A stretch of DNA of 64,000 nucleotides from Geobacteraceae bacterium (GCA_027404165.1 DAHZCG010000006.1:286950-350949); one strand, 5' to 3'. Shown: positions 24,800 to 34,664, counted from the stretch's first letter. Translations and numbers: made by a program. The notes: generated by a model not told the origin, from the letters alone.

Positions 24800-26503
24800 C
24801 TAGAAGTGCACTTCGAATGTTGCGTATACATCCTGGGCTTTTGAAACCGGTGCCATCATCAACATGGTACCAGGTGTGATGTCAGAAATCTTGACAGGAG
24901 CGCCGACCCAGTTGTTGCTGCCGGTGTATTCGAAGTCATAATACTGGTAGCCGATCTTGAAGAAGGTCTTGCTGAAGTATGATGAGATCGGTTTCAGGTC
25001 AAGTTCCTGAATGATGTACGGCTCATACACATTACCACGTGTGCCGACTTTGCTGGTCCACATATCGTCGGCAGCAGGAGCAAAGGTGATCCAGTCTTTC
25101 GAACCGTGGTTAAACTCGAAGCCGAGTTTTGTTTTGGAAGGCAGGTCATAGCGTACACCTGCGTAGGCAGCCCAGCCGGTTCTGCTGACCGGGGCTTCAG
25201 GTTTAAAGAAGTAACCTGTGCCAAGGCCCTGGAAACCGGCTTGGCCTGATACATTGTTTCCGGGATGGGTGACACTCAGACCTAAATCGGTGAAGAAGTT
25301 CAGGTTACCCGGACCGACGTTTTTAAGGGTACTCATGGCGCCTGCGCCGTACCAGTCGATGCTACCAAGATTGGTGGAAGGTGCAGTATTGCCAAAAGCG
25401 GTATTGTTCATAACCGGGAAATCGAAAATATTGAAGCCGCGGTTCCACTGCAGCCAGACGCGCAGCGGATCGGTGTCAACCGGGATAACAGCTACACCGA
25501 GCATATCGGTATCTTTGATGCTATTAGTGCTAAGGCTGGAATTACCTTTGAAGCCACTGTCGAAGCCACGGCCGTAACAAACCTTGGCATAGGCGCCGGG
25601 CAGCATATCGATGTCAGGGGCCCAGCCGATAGTGCCTCCGTCAAAGGCGTAATCAACCAGCAACGCAGGAGTGCCGCCATTGCCGGGGCGTTCGTTGTCC
25701 AGTCTCAGGTTGCTGGGTGCACCGTTGGTTGAAGGGCGACGGCCAACCGAGAACCATACCGGCTGATCGGCAATATTGCTCCATGTTGCATAGGCGCGGT
25801 CAACGTCCAGCAGGCTGCTGGACGGCACATGACCAAGGGTACCGTCGAATACGCCGACACGGTCGGCAAAGTAATTGCCGGTCGTTGCAGAGGCATCTTG
25901 GGAACCGAAAGTCTTGTACATGGCAAGTCTGACGTTCACCGTAACATCCTGGGTGGCCTTGGCGTGCAGGTCAAGGTCGAACTTGTTGGTGTAAAGGGTT
26001 TCGTTTTTTGGCTTATAAGCTGCAACCATACCAGCGGGTGCAAGGCTTGGCAATCCAGCAACAAGGGGATTTGCTGGATTCAGAAAAGATAATGCTCCAG
26101 CATATGTTGTAGTAGCTTTCATCTGGTTGCCAAAGTCCATGAATCCGGTCAGTGCTTGACCAGCAGTAAAACCAGGCATATAGACACTAGCTGCTATTGG
26201 GTTTGTAAAAGCAGCAACCTGAAGATTCTGACCAACAGTGTTAAACATGAGATTAGGATCGATATACCCTACCGTCTGACCATGAAGACTATCAACCCGG
26301 AAGCGGTAATCGCCGCCGATGGACAACCACTTGCTGAGTGATTTGTCCTGAACACGCTGGACTGTACCCTTGAGATCATTAAGATCCTGGGTCAGCTTAT
26401 CGACCTTCAGTTGCAGATCCGCGTCAGCTGCCTGTGCAGCCATAGGCATCATAATGCCTGCAACCGCGATACAAAGAAGTTTCTTCGCCATCTTTTGTTT
26501 CAT
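24800..26503 (-). CDS. DUF3373 family outer-membrane protein, 567 aa
   Basis: A signal peptide (cleavage near AQA-A, residue 26) is followed by a short coiled coil (ADLQLKVDKLTQDLNDLKGTVQRVQ) and a long beta-rich body with many paired strands. It ends with YATFEVHF, the aromatic terminus of outer-membrane barrels. This is the architecture of DUF3373 porin-like proteins common in Geobacter relatives. GGAGG lies upstream of ATG 26503. It probably forms a channel; a link to the nearby cytochromes is possible but not shown. Confidence 0.8.
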   Translation of the reverse strand: MKQKMAKKLLCIAVAGIMMPMAAQAADADLQLKVDKLTQDLNDLKGTVQRVQDKSLSKWLSIGGDYRFRVDSLHGQTVGYIDPNLMFNTVGQNLQVAAFTNPIAASVYMPGFTAGQALTGFMDFGNQMKATTTYAGALSFLNPANPLVAGLPSLAPAGMVAAYKPKNETLYTNKFDLDLHAKATQDVTVNVRLAMYKTFGSQDASATTGNYFADRVGVFDGTLGHVPSSSLLDVDRAYATWSNIADQPVWFSVGRRPSTNGAPSNLRLDNERPGNGGTPALLVDYAFDGGTIGWAPDIDMLPGAYAKVCYGRGFDSGFKGNSSLSTNSIKDTDMLGVAVIPVDTDPLRVWLQWNRGFNIFDFPVMNNTAFGNTAPSTNLGSIDWYGAGAMSTLKNVGPGNLNFFTDLGLSVTHPGNNVSGQAGFQGLGTGYFFKPEAPVSRTGWAAYAGVRYDLPSKTKLGFEFNHGSKDWITFAPAADDMWTSKVGTRGNVYEPYIIQELDLKPISSYFSKTFFKIGYQYYDFEYTGSNNWVGAPVKISDITPGTMLMMAPVSKAQDVYATFEVHF

Positions 26504-26692
26504 ACTACCTCCATGTTGAAATAGTTTGTTGCTGCCTGTGAAAACATCCCAAACAAACGGTCAGAATCAAAACAAAACTACAGTCATCCACCTCCCTTGC
26601 AGAGTATTTTTCATACTAATGCTAGTGAAGAGCAAGCGTAAACAGGTGACTGTATACTGCATACACAATATAGATGTCTATAGAAATATCAT

Positions 26693-26734
26693 GTGTTTTA
26701 TATATTTATAGTCACATATAAAATAATAAAACAC
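26693..26734. repeat. AT-rich inverted repeat upstream of the DUF3373 gene
   Basis: GTGTTTTAT (26693-26701) is repeated inverted as ATAAAACAC (26726-26734) around 24 bases. It lies in the 528-base gap between the DUF3373 and metallo-beta-lactamase genes, about 190 bases before the DUF3373 start. It could be a hairpin or a binding site. The rest of this gap up to the dispersed repeat holds nothing I can name. Confidence 0.35.
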
Positions 26735-26870
26735 GAACTTCGGATAATTTTCTGAGAAAAAAACCGTATGAAATGCGGGGGATTTTGTGCTGCGGGACAG
26801 GATTACTTTCAAAAGTAAATAATTCTGAAATACTTCGGTTTCAGCATGTTGGGACAAAACAACCATGTCA

Positions 26871-27033
26871 AAAACGGCAGTTCAATAACACAGAGCCACA
26901 GAGAAATCAGAGGCTTAAAACCAAAACAAGATATTCCTTTTGGGTGAATCAAAAAATATTTTTAAACTTATAACGCTTGTATTTTACTCTGTGTTCTCTG
27001 TGCCCTCTGTGTTTCAAATGTTTTTTCATGGTT
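26871..27033. repeat. Dispersed intergenic repeat, copy 2
   Basis: Second copy of the repeat at 24101-24270, in the same orientation and clearly diverged by point changes and small indels. Shared blocks include CAGTTCAATAACACAGAGCC, ACAAGATATTCC, GGGTGAATCAAAAAA and TTTACTCTGTGTTCTCTGTG. As in copy 1 the ends carry inverted ACACAGAG-type motifs. It reaches the stop codon of the metallo-beta-lactamase gene at 27032. Confidence 0.8.
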
Positions 27034-27865
27034 ATACTTCCAGTGTATAACCAACCATCGCCACTTGAAACTCTTTCGGCATCTCCCGAGACAACCGTGC
27101 CGAAGCGGCAAAACCGGTGCAGTGGCTGACGGCCAGCTTTTTTATTCCCTGTGCTCTCAGTGCGGTGATCGTTTTGCCAATCTGCTCCTCACCGCAGAAT
27201 CCCAGGTGCGTGCCGCCGAGCACGGCGTAGACATCGCGCCTGCCGGTCATGACGGCAACATGCTCCACCGTATTTATTACTCCGGAATGACAGCATCCCA
27301 GAATCAGCACAAGACCTTTTTCCGTTTCCAGCACGAGCGATTGATCATCAGGAGTATTGTCTGGGTTCTGACCGGCGCAGTCACAGTACAACCCCTGGTC
27401 ACCGACTTCATAAGCGGTTATCCGCGGCACTTCACCGGTCAGGTGTATCCCGGGGGCGATAGTGCGAAATTCCTTTGAAAGGTTGAAACTCGCCCCCGCT
27501 GCCTCAAGTTCTTCCCGGCGGGAAGGCAGCGAGATCGGATAACATTCACCGTTACCCTTCACCCGGAAGCGGGGATTGAAAACAGAAGGGTGCGCGTAGA
27601 CCTGCTTCGGGCCGCACTCCTCCAGCAAAGGTTTCAATCCTCCGGTATGATCATAGTGCCCATGTGAAAGCACCACCTGGCTGACCAGGGAAAGATCCTT
27701 GTTCATTCGCCGGGCATTATGCAGCAGGGTGAGCCCCTGCCCGGTGTCAAACAGCAGTGGAGCCATACCTGCCGGTTCAAGCAGCGCGGAAAAGCCATGT
27801 TCTCCAAGCGTACCTGAGATTGATCCGACCGAGTTCTCGCAGAGGATAGTAATGCGGGTTTTCAT
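27032..27865 (-). CDS. Metallo-beta-lactamase fold hydrolase, 277 aa
   Basis: The metal motif is [10 protein letters not shown] (H68, H70, D72, H73), with further candidate ligands in LGCCHSG and GGTHLG. The overall pattern matches the MBL subgroup related to dihydropteridine ribofuranosylaminobenzene phosphate synthase, cytosolic hydrolases of uncertain substrate. I start at ATG 27865, which overlaps the preceding stop as ATGA; upstream codons in this frame are read-through of the neighbouring gene and repeat. It follows a DUF2892 gene. Confidence 0.85.
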   Translation of the reverse strand: MKTRITILCENSVGSISGTLGEHGFSALLEPAGMAPLLFDTGQGLTLLHNARRMNKDLSLVSQVVLSHGHYDHTGGLKPLLEECGPKQVYAHPSVFNPRFRVKGNGECYPISLPSRREELEAAGASFNLSKEFRTIAPGIHLTGEVPRITAYEVGDQGLYCDCAGQNPDNTPDDQSLVLETEKGLVLILGCCHSGVINTVEHVAVMTGRRDVYAVLGGTHLGFCGEEQIGKTITALRAQGIKKLAVSHCTGFAASARLSREMPKEFQVAMVGYTLEV

Positions 27866-28086
27866 TTGCAACAGGTGACCTTCGGGAAGCGCGGCACGCC
27901 CATTTTCTTCAGAATAATGAACAAGGGGCAAAATTGGGTAAAGCCGGACTGGAAAAGGTTCAGGCCGACAAAACCGGTGAACCAGAGCCAGTTGGGAGAG
28001 TGGAAATGCGCCAGCAGCAACGAGATCATGATAAATGTTCCGGCTATGATGCGCACGATGCGCTCGATGTAATATTCTTCTTTCAT
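27862..28086 (-). CDS. DUF2892 family small membrane protein, 74 aa
   Basis: ATG 28086 has AAGGAG eight bases upstream. The protein starts [19 protein letters not shown] and has two membrane helices separated by a short SPNWLWF turn, then [12 protein letters not shown]. This is the DUF2892 (YgaP transmembrane-like) pattern. The C-terminus adds a KVTCCK end with two cysteines. Such domains often accompany rhodanese or sulfur/metal handling proteins. It is translationally coupled to the MBL-fold gene downstream. Confidence 0.8.
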   Translation of the reverse strand: MKEEYYIERIVRIIAGTFIMISLLLAHFHSPNWLWFTGFVGLNLFQSGFTQFCPLFIILKKMGVPRFPKVTCCK

Positions 28087-28120
28087 GGTACAAACTCCTT
28101 TTGGTTTTAAAAGTAAAATC

Positions 28121-28298
28121 AAATCCCCCTCGGTCCCCCTTTATGAAGGGGGAAGCTTTAAAGTCCACCCTTTATGAAAGAGGGAAGCTATAAAGTCCGT
28201 CCATCATGGAAAAGGGGACTCTATAAAGTCACCTCTTGTCATGAAAGAGGGAGGTTATAAAGTCCCCCCCTTCATGAAAGGGGGGTCAGGGGGGATTT
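28121..28298. repeat. Tandem G/C-run repeat, about 33 bp, 4.5 units
   Basis: Units begin near 28136, 28168, 28201, 28232 and 28266. Each has a CCC-rich arm, an ATGAA core, a GGG-rich arm and then TATAAAGTCC or a close variant. The whole block is bounded by AAATCCCCCT at the left and AGGGGGGATTT at the right, inverted to each other. Each unit can form its own hairpin. The last unit supplies the final codons and stop of the gene at 28272-28718. A reduced relative lies at 46922-46951. Confidence 0.8.
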
Positions 28299-28718
28299 CC
28301 TGCCCAGCATCTCCGCAATTTTTCCTGCTACTTCACCCGTCAGAACCGGGCAGGCGCCTTTGTGGTTTTTACGAATAATCTTGCAGCAGGTTACACCGTA
28401 CTTTTCCTTGAACCATATATGCAGCTCTTTGGTCAGGTGAGTAGATTCCTTCTTGTCCGCCAGCACCAGCCCCAGTGCGATAGTACCACCAGAAACAGCA
28501 CCACAGATGCAGCCTGCGCTGGAGCCAGCACCAAAACCAGAGGCAGCACACACTATCGATTCAGGTACGTCTGCGGCAAAATGCCGCCGCACGGTTTCCA
28601 ATACCGCTTCTGCGCAATGATATTTTCCCGAGCGGTACAGACCTTCTGCTTCTGCCTGGCACTGTGCTGCCAGTTCCATACCTTCCAATGTTGGTTTTGC
28701 TTTTTTCGACCAGAACAT
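28272..28718 (-). CDS. C_GCAxxG_C_C family redox-type protein, 148 aa
   Basis: The motif SAGCICGAVSGG, with flanking cysteines (HCAEAVLE, VCAASGFG, VTCCKIIR, ACPVL), matches the C_GCAxxG_C_C family of cysteine-rich proteins common in anaerobes. They are thought to act in redox or metal chemistry, but no activity is established. There is no signal peptide, so it is cytosolic. The last residues (RKSPLTPLS) are coded by the tandem repeat, which seems to have replaced the original 3' end. It lies 16 bases upstream of the RND operon in reverse order. Confidence 0.78.
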   Translation of the reverse strand: MFWSKKAKPTLEGMELAAQCQAEAEGLYRSGKYHCAEAVLETVRRHFAADVPESIVCAASGFGAGSSAGCICGAVSGGTIALGLVLADKKESTHLTKELHIWFKEKYGVTCCKIIRKNHKGACPVLTGEVAGKIAEMLGRKSPLTPLS

Positions 28719-28733
28719 GTAACCCTCTTTTAC

Positions 28734-31700
28734 TTATTGACTACTTATACCAGTATGCTGTTCTTTCCTGCGTTGCACAAGAAAATACAGGATCGGAATG
28801 GTGATCTGGGACAGGGTTGTCGCTGCAATTTCCCCGCACATCAGGGCAATGGCCAGCCCCTGGAATATCGGATCAAACAGGATCACGAAACTTCCCACCA
28901 CGACCGCTGCGGCTGTTAACAACATGGGACGAAAACGTACTGCACCGGCTTCAATGATCGCCTCATCGAGCGGCAACCCTTCATTCCTGCGTAATACGGC
29001 AAAATCTATAAGAATTATCGAGTTACGCACAATGATGCCGGCCAGGGCTATGAAGCCGATCATGCTGGTAGCGGTAAAGAAAGCCCCAAACAGGGCATGC
29101 CCCGGCAGGATACCGATCAGCGTCAGCGGAATCGGAGCCATGATAACCAATGGCGTGGTAAAATCTTTGAACCAGGCCACGACCAGGATATAGATCAACA
29201 CCATGACAGCCCCGAATGCAATCCCCAGATCACGGAACACTTCATAGGTGATATGCCATTCGCCGTCCCACTTCATGCCGATATGCTCTTCGCTCCAGGG
29301 TTGACGCGACGCCAGCACTTTGATCTTGTGCCCGTCCGGCGTGTGGATGGCATCGATCTGCTTCTGCATCTTCAGAATCGCATAGACCGGCGCCTCGATC
29401 TTTCCCGCCACATCAGCGGTCACATAGATGACGTTCTTGAGATTTTTGCGATACAGCGTCTTGTTCTCAATGCCGCTAGTGACACGTACCAGCTGCGAGA
29501 GCGGTATGTCCCCCTTCGCTCCCGTTACATAGACTGATGACAATGCTGCTATGGAACTTCGCTGACCAGCGGGAAGTCGAAGGTTAATGGCAACCGGTTC
29601 TCTCTCTTTCGCCACGTGCAGCAATCCGGCATCCTGGCCGTCCAGGGCGATGTGCAGCGTTTTAGCAACGTCATCCACGGCGACGCCGGAAAGAGCTGCT
29701 TTTACGCGATCAACGGTGAAGGAAAGCTTGGGCTGGTCGTCCTCGCGATACCAATCCACATCGACCACGCCTTCGGTTTTGGCCATGATGGCCTTTACTT
29801 TGGCTGCAGTTGCTGCCCGCGTGGCGTCATCCGGGCCATAAATCTCGGCCACCAGGGTCGCCAGCACCGGAGGGCCCGGCGGAATCTCGGCAACCTTGAC
29901 CCGGGCGCCATACTTGTCCGCAATCGCCTTCACAAGCGGACGGATACGTTTGGCGATCGCGTGGGATTGATCCGAGCGATCTTCCTTGGGGAGCAGATTG
30001 ACCTGGATGTCCGACATGCTGGACGCTTTACGCAGATAGTAGTGCCGTACGAGGCCATTGAAGTTGAACGGCGCACTGGTGCCGATATACTGCTGAAAAT
30101 CGGTTACCTCCGGGACGGTCCGGAGTGCATCCCCCATCTCTTTTGTCATGCGGGCGGTCTGTTCCAGCGGGGTGCCGTCAGGCGCATCAATGATGATTTG
30201 CAGCTCGTTTTTATTGTCAAACGGCAGCATTTTTACCGTGACCGCTTTAAAGTAAATGAGTGAGCACGAAGCGAGCAGCAATATGACGACTCCTGCCAGG
30301 AACGCCGTTCGCACTCTGGCGTCATGCAGGAATCTTCCCATCAGACGGCGATAAAAGAGCGTCAGTTTCGATGCCTTTATTTCTTCGCCGGCATCGTGAT
30401 GTGCTTTCCCTTTCATGAAACGAAAGGCAAAATAGGGGGTTACAATAAAGGCGATGAACATGGAAATGAGCATGGCCGTGCTGGCCCCGACCGGGATCGG
30501 ACGCATGTACGGACCCATCAGACCGCCAACAAAGCCCATCGGCATCACCGAAGCGATGACGGCAAACGTGGCAAGAATCGTTGGATTACCTACTTCGTCC
30601 ACCGCTCGTATCGCCGCTTCCAACGGGTCCATCAGCTTGGTGGTGAAGAACCGGTGAATATTTTCCACAACGACAATGGCGTCGTCTACCAAAATGCCGA
30701 TCGAAAAAATCAGCGCAAAGAGAGTAATGCGGTTGAGGGTATAGCCGATCAGATAGATCACCAGCAACGTCAACGCCAGGGTGACCGGGATGGCGATTGC
30801 TGCCACGGCACCGGCACGCCATCCCATGAAAAGCGCGATCAGGATCGTGACCGAGATGGCCGCAAGAAACATATGAAACAACAGCTCGTTGTTCTTTTCC
30901 CGGGCGGTCTCACCATAATTGCGGGTGATGGTTACGTGGACATCGGCAGGAATCGTGCTCCCCTTCATGAATTCTATCTTTTTCAGCAGGTCGTCGGCAA
31001 TCCAGGTGGCATTTGATCCCGTCCGCTTGGCAACGGCAATCGTTACCGCAGCGTAATCCTGTTTGGGATTACCGGTAATCTTCTTGACCGCGGCACCCGG
31101 CCCCATGCCAAAAAAGACATAATCGTTCGGTACGCTGAGGCTGTCCTCTACCGTGGCGACGTCCGACAGATACACCGGTTTGCCGCTATACACGCCGACC
31201 ACCACACGCTTGACGGCATCGGCATTTTCGAGAAAATCGCCTGTTTGCACCAGCATTGACTTGTTGTCACTTGAGAAGCTGCCCGATGGAAGGGATGCGT
31301 TCCCCTTTTGCAGGGCGCCCGCCACCTGCAGCGGTGAGAGACCAAACCCGGCAAGGCGCGGCGCATCCAGGATGACACGTACCTGTCGTGAGAAGCCACC
31401 GGTTATGGTCGTTTCAGCAGTATTTTCACTCTTCTTCAGTTGGTCAGCGACTTCATATGCCAGCGTTCGCAGAGTCCCATGGTCATAGCGGTCCGACCAG
31501 AGTGTCACAGCGAAAATGGGAACGTCATCGATGGATTTCGGGACTACCAGCGGCTCCATAGCCCCCGGCGGAAGCAGTGTGCGGTTGCTCATCACCTTGT
31601 TGTAGAGCTTGACCAGCGACCCCTCCAGCGGTTGCCCCACCTGAAAGCGGACCGTGATGATCCCCATGCCGGGACGACTCATGGAATAGAGGTATTCGAC

Positions 31701-31946
31701 CCCCTTGATCTCCCACAGTTTGGCTTCAAAGGGTTTGACCACCCGCTCCTGCACCTCCTGCGGGGAAGATCCGGGCATCGGGAGGAAGATGTCCATCATC
31801 GGCACCACAATCTGCGGTTCCTCTTCGCGAGGAGTCATCTTGATGGCGTAAAAGCCAAGCAGCAGAGAAGCACCCACAATCAGGGGCGTCAGCTTGGAAT
31901 TGATGAACGTGCGGGCTATTTTTCCGGCAAAACCGAGGTTTTCCAT
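28734..31946 (-). CDS. RND efflux permease, 1070 aa
   Basis: This is the inner-membrane pump of a tripartite efflux system. It has the duplicated RND plan: 12 membrane helices with two large periplasmic loops. The proton-relay aspartates lie in GILVDDAIVVVENIHR in the fourth helix. The N-terminal helix (TPLIVGASLLLGFYAIKMTP) is followed by the PGSSPQEVQERVVKPFE porter segment. Substrate cannot be read from sequence; it is nearer drug/solvent and unassigned RND pumps than metal CusA. ATG 31946 has GGAG upstream and follows the fusion-protein stop by three bases. Confidence 0.92.
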   Translation of the reverse strand: MENLGFAGKIARTFINSKLTPLIVGASLLLGFYAIKMTPREEEPQIVVPMMDIFLPMPGSSPQEVQERVVKPFEAKLWEIKGVEYLYSMSRPGMGIITVRFQVGQPLEGSLVKLYNKVMSNRTLLPPGAMEPLVVPKSIDDVPIFAVTLWSDRYDHGTLRTLAYEVADQLKKSENTAETTITGGFSRQVRVILDAPRLAGFGLSPLQVAGALQKGNASLPSGSFSSDNKSMLVQTGDFLENADAVKRVVVGVYSGKPVYLSDVATVEDSLSVPNDYVFFGMGPGAAVKKITGNPKQDYAAVTIAVAKRTGSNATWIADDLLKKIEFMKGSTIPADVHVTITRNYGETAREKNNELLFHMFLAAISVTILIALFMGWRAGAVAAIAIPVTLALTLLVIYLIGYTLNRITLFALIFSIGILVDDAIVVVENIHRFFTTKLMDPLEAAIRAVDEVGNPTILATFAVIASVMPMGFVGGLMGPYMRPIPVGASTAMLISMFIAFIVTPYFAFRFMKGKAHHDAGEEIKASKLTLFYRRLMGRFLHDARVRTAFLAGVVILLLASCSLIYFKAVTVKMLPFDNKNELQIIIDAPDGTPLEQTARMTKEMGDALRTVPEVTDFQQYIGTSAPFNFNGLVRHYYLRKASSMSDIQVNLLPKEDRSDQSHAIAKRIRPLVKAIADKYGARVKVAEIPPGPPVLATLVAEIYGPDDATRAATAAKVKAIMAKTEGVVDVDWYREDDQPKLSFTVDRVKAALSGVAVDDVAKTLHIALDGQDAGLLHVAKEREPVAINLRLPAGQRSSIAALSSVYVTGAKGDIPLSQLVRVTSGIENKTLYRKNLKNVIYVTADVAGKIEAPVYAILKMQKQIDAIHTPDGHKIKVLASRQPWSEEHIGMKWDGEWHITYEVFRDLGIAFGAVMVLIYILVVAWFKDFTTPLVIMAPIPLTLIGILPGHALFGAFFTATSMIGFIALAGIIVRNSIILIDFAVLRRNEGLPLDEAIIEAGAVRFRPMLLTAAAVVVGSFVILFDPIFQGLAIALMCGEIAATTLSQITIPILYFLVQRRKEQHTGISSQ

Positions 31947-31949
31947 AAT

Positions 31950-33065
31950 CTACTCCACCCGAGCCCCTTCGGTTACGTTCCCGGCACCGGAAACAACCAC
32001 GCGATCACCCTCCGACAGTCCGGCAAGAATCTCCACCCGTTCCCCGGTCTGCCTGCCGACCTTTACGATCCGCAGATGGGCAATGTTATCCGTACCCACT
32101 GTCCAGACGGAAGAGAGCGCGCCGTGTTCAATAATCGCAGTTTTCGGCACGGTGATGCTGGTAACCGTTGTCCCGAGATTAACCGCGCCCCGGCCGAACA
32201 TGCCGGATTTCAGCCCCTTCTGATTCAGGGCGATCTTGGCAACAACGGTACGGCTGCCCGGGTCGGCGGTCGGAACGATCTCGGTGATCCGGGCGGGAAA
32301 CGAACTTCCAATCGAATCCAGCGTCACCTGCAGCGCTGAACCCGTTTTGACCCTGGGTGCAACGTTTTCCGGCAGTGCAAGTTCCAATTGATAGCTCCGA
32401 TCGTCATCGATGGTCATCAGCGGCTGGCCGGGAAAAACCGTCGCCCCGAGATCGGCCTGTTTGCTGGCAACCACTCCCGAAATGGGGGCGATAATACGGG
32501 TATAGCCTGACATGGTGGTTGCGGCTTTTGCCCCCGCTTGAGCCTGTTTAAGCCTTGAATTGGCGCGTGCTACGCCCTGAGCCGCAACCTCTTTCTCGGT
32601 CTGCCTGACATCAAATTCCTGGCGGGTCACCGCCTGTTCCTTGAAAAGATTCTGATAGCGGACAAACGTCGTGTCGGCCAGTTTTTTTTGTGCCTGTGCT
32701 TCATCCAGTCCGCGGCGGGCCTCGTCAATAGCGGCGGTTGCTACAGCGGCATTAGCCTGGTTTTCCTGGGCATCCAGCTGCACAAGCAGTTGCCCCTTGC
32801 GCACCCGGTCTCCCTCACGGACACGAAGCACGCTGATGCTGCCCGGGATACGGGTCGAGACGACCGCACTGGAACGCGCGCGCACGTTCCCGACCACTTC
32901 CAGCAGTTCAGGGGCGGCAACACTCTTGACGACCTCCAGGGTTACGCCCTTGACGACTGCTGCCGGCACGTTTTCAGCTTTATCCGCATCATGCTTCTTT
33001 GAGCACCCCGTGACAGAAACTGCAGCGGTCAGCATGATCGTTACAAGCAGTAGATAATTCCTCAT
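31950..33065 (-). CDS. RND membrane-fusion lipoprotein
   Basis: A lipoprotein signal ends at VTGC (cysteine 21). The body shows the adaptor order: barrel-sandwich hybrid halves (VSTRIPGSISVLRVREGDRV and APISGVVASKQADLGATV), a long coiled-coil hairpin between them (about 95-170), then beta-barrel and membrane-proximal domains. It should bridge the RND permease (next gene) and the TolC-like channel (previous gene, overlapping by four bases as ATGA). Anchored to the inner membrane from the periplasmic side. Confidence 0.92.
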   Translation of the reverse strand: MRNYLLLVTIMLTAAVSVTGCSKKHDADKAENVPAAVVKGVTLEVVKSVAAPELLEVVGNVRARSSAVVSTRIPGSISVLRVREGDRVRKGQLLVQLDAQENQANAAVATAAIDEARRGLDEAQAQKKLADTTFVRYQNLFKEQAVTRQEFDVRQTEKEVAAQGVARANSRLKQAQAGAKAATTMSGYTRIIAPISGVVASKQADLGATVFPGQPLMTIDDDRSYQLELALPENVAPRVKTGSALQVTLDSIGSSFPARITEIVPTADPGSRTVVAKIALNQKGLKSGMFGRGAVNLGTTVTSITVPKTAIIEHGALSSVWTVGTDNIAHLRIVKVGRQTGERVEILAGLSEGDRVVVSGAGNVTEGARVE

Positions 33066-34396
33066 TTAAGCATCTCCTTCACAAATGTTCCCGTCATGTA
33101 ATAAACCTGGCCACCCGCCAGGGCATACCCTGCCTCGGTTTCAACCAGATTCGCCCGGGCCTGGTTAAGCGCCGTCTGGGCGTCAAGCAATTCAACCAGC
33201 GTCGACAATGAATTTTCATAGCGTTTTGTCAGAAGCCTGACCGTTTCTTCGGCATCCACCACCGCATGCCTGGCCACTTCCAGGCGCTTACCCGCTTCAT
33301 CCCTCCGGAGGTAACTTTCCTTGAGTTGATAGCGGACATTCTTTGTTGTCGATTCCAGCATCTCACGGGCAGCCGCTTGACCGGCTAGTGCCTGTTTACG
33401 CTCGCTGTTGGTGCGGAACCCGTCAAACAGCTGCCATTTGAGCGAAACTCCTGCGCTCCAGGCATCATGGTCTGAAGTAAGCGGGGCATCTTTGGCGTTC
33501 AACTGGTATGCGGCGAATGCTCCCACAGTCGGCAGATAGCCGCTCCAGGCAAGCCTGAGTGCGGCATCCGATTTTTCAACGTCTGTATGAGACTGTTTGA
33601 TTTCAACCCGGTTATCGAGAGCGTCCCGGACAACCTGATCGTTTATGGCAGGGACCGCGATGCTGTCCGAAAATCCGGCGATCTCATACACACTGTCATC
33701 GGGCAGGCCGATCAACAGCGCCAGCTTCATTTTGGCAAGCGCCAGGTTGTCCTGAGCGGTGATCTGCTGCTGCTCAACCATCGAGAAGTGAGTGCGGGAG
33801 CGCAGTTCATCCGATCGGAGGCCGACTCCGGCAGATGTCCTGACCGTTGCGAGCCGCATATTCTCCCGGGCATCGGCAACAGCTTTATCGGCGGCCTTGA
33901 GTTGAGCGGCGGCTTTTTGTACTTCAAGATACGTGTAGAACGTTTGAAAGGCGATGCCCTGCCGGGCAGCTTCCAGTTGCAGCTCTGATTTCTGCGCATC
34001 CTTGACGGCCATATCCTTAAGGGGAGAGAGCGAAGGGGCAAACAGCGGCTGCTGGATCGACAGGACGGTTTTAAAGTCATGCTGCGCGGAGGGGTTGTTG
34101 AGGTTATTGAAATCAGCATTTGTAAAGCGCCCCTCATCAAGCTTCATCATAAATGTATTAACCGGCGAGTTGGATGCAGCCAGGGTTTCCTCAAACGCCA
34201 CCGCCGGCAGATACCGGGAATTGGCACTATTTACCCCCTGACGGGCGGCATGAGACGTATAACGGGCAGCCTTGATCTGATTGTTGTTTTCAAGTGCCAT
34301 ATTCATGGCATCCCTGAGCGAGAGCTTCAATGGCTCGGCTTCGACGGCAGCAACGCTCCAGAGCAACACCGCACCCGTTAGTAATAAACGATACAT
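33062..34396 (-). CDS. TolC-family outer-membrane channel
   Basis: A signal peptide (cleavage near VEA-E, residue 21) precedes two OEP repeats typical of TolC homologues: LSLRDAMNMALENNNQIKAARY starts the first and a matching helical region with NQARANLVETEAGYAL closes the second. Length (444) is normal. It is the first gene of the operon with the adaptor and RND pump. Upstream (34397-34664) is AT-rich with no local regulator gene; I found no clear operator. Confidence 0.9.
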   Translation of the reverse strand: MYRLLLTGAVLLWSVAAVEAEPLKLSLRDAMNMALENNNQIKAARYTSHAARQGVNSANSRYLPAVAFEETLAASNSPVNTFMMKLDEGRFTNADFNNLNNPSAQHDFKTVLSIQQPLFAPSLSPLKDMAVKDAQKSELQLEAARQGIAFQTFYTYLEVQKAAAQLKAADKAVADARENMRLATVRTSAGVGLRSDELRSRTHFSMVEQQQITAQDNLALAKMKLALLIGLPDDSVYEIAGFSDSIAVPAINDQVVRDALDNRVEIKQSHTDVEKSDAALRLAWSGYLPTVGAFAAYQLNAKDAPLTSDHDAWSAGVSLKWQLFDGFRTNSERKQALAGQAAAREMLESTTKNVRYQLKESYLRRDEAGKRLEVARHAVVDAEETVRLLTKRYENSLSTLVELLDAQTALNQARANLVETEAGYALAGGQVYYMTGTFVKEMLK

Positions 34397-34664
34397 AACA
34401 CCCCTCCAAACAATTATACATTTATATATATATTAATAACCTAATGTGTCAACACCTATTTTACATTTCATACCGGTCTGATCAATTTTAATAGCGGCAA
34501 ACTCGTGGATAACAAGACAATTCCGAGTAACATATCCGTGTAGAATATTATTATTTTACAAGAAGTTTCTCTTTCGTCAATTGGCGAGAGAAGACATTAA
34601 AAAGTTTTTGTTTGATATAGCAGATTGAATGGTTACATCACGGAAGGAGTGATACGTTGATGCT

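Noticed and set aside
27866..28168. N-terminal extension of the MBL-fold protein to 28168
   Set aside because: The extra codons read through the DUF2892 gene and the repeat block in another frame. ATG 27865 starts the recognisable fold.
28121..28298. Possible CRISPR array
   Set aside because: Units are adjacent hairpins of about 33 bp without unique spacers, and no cas genes are present.
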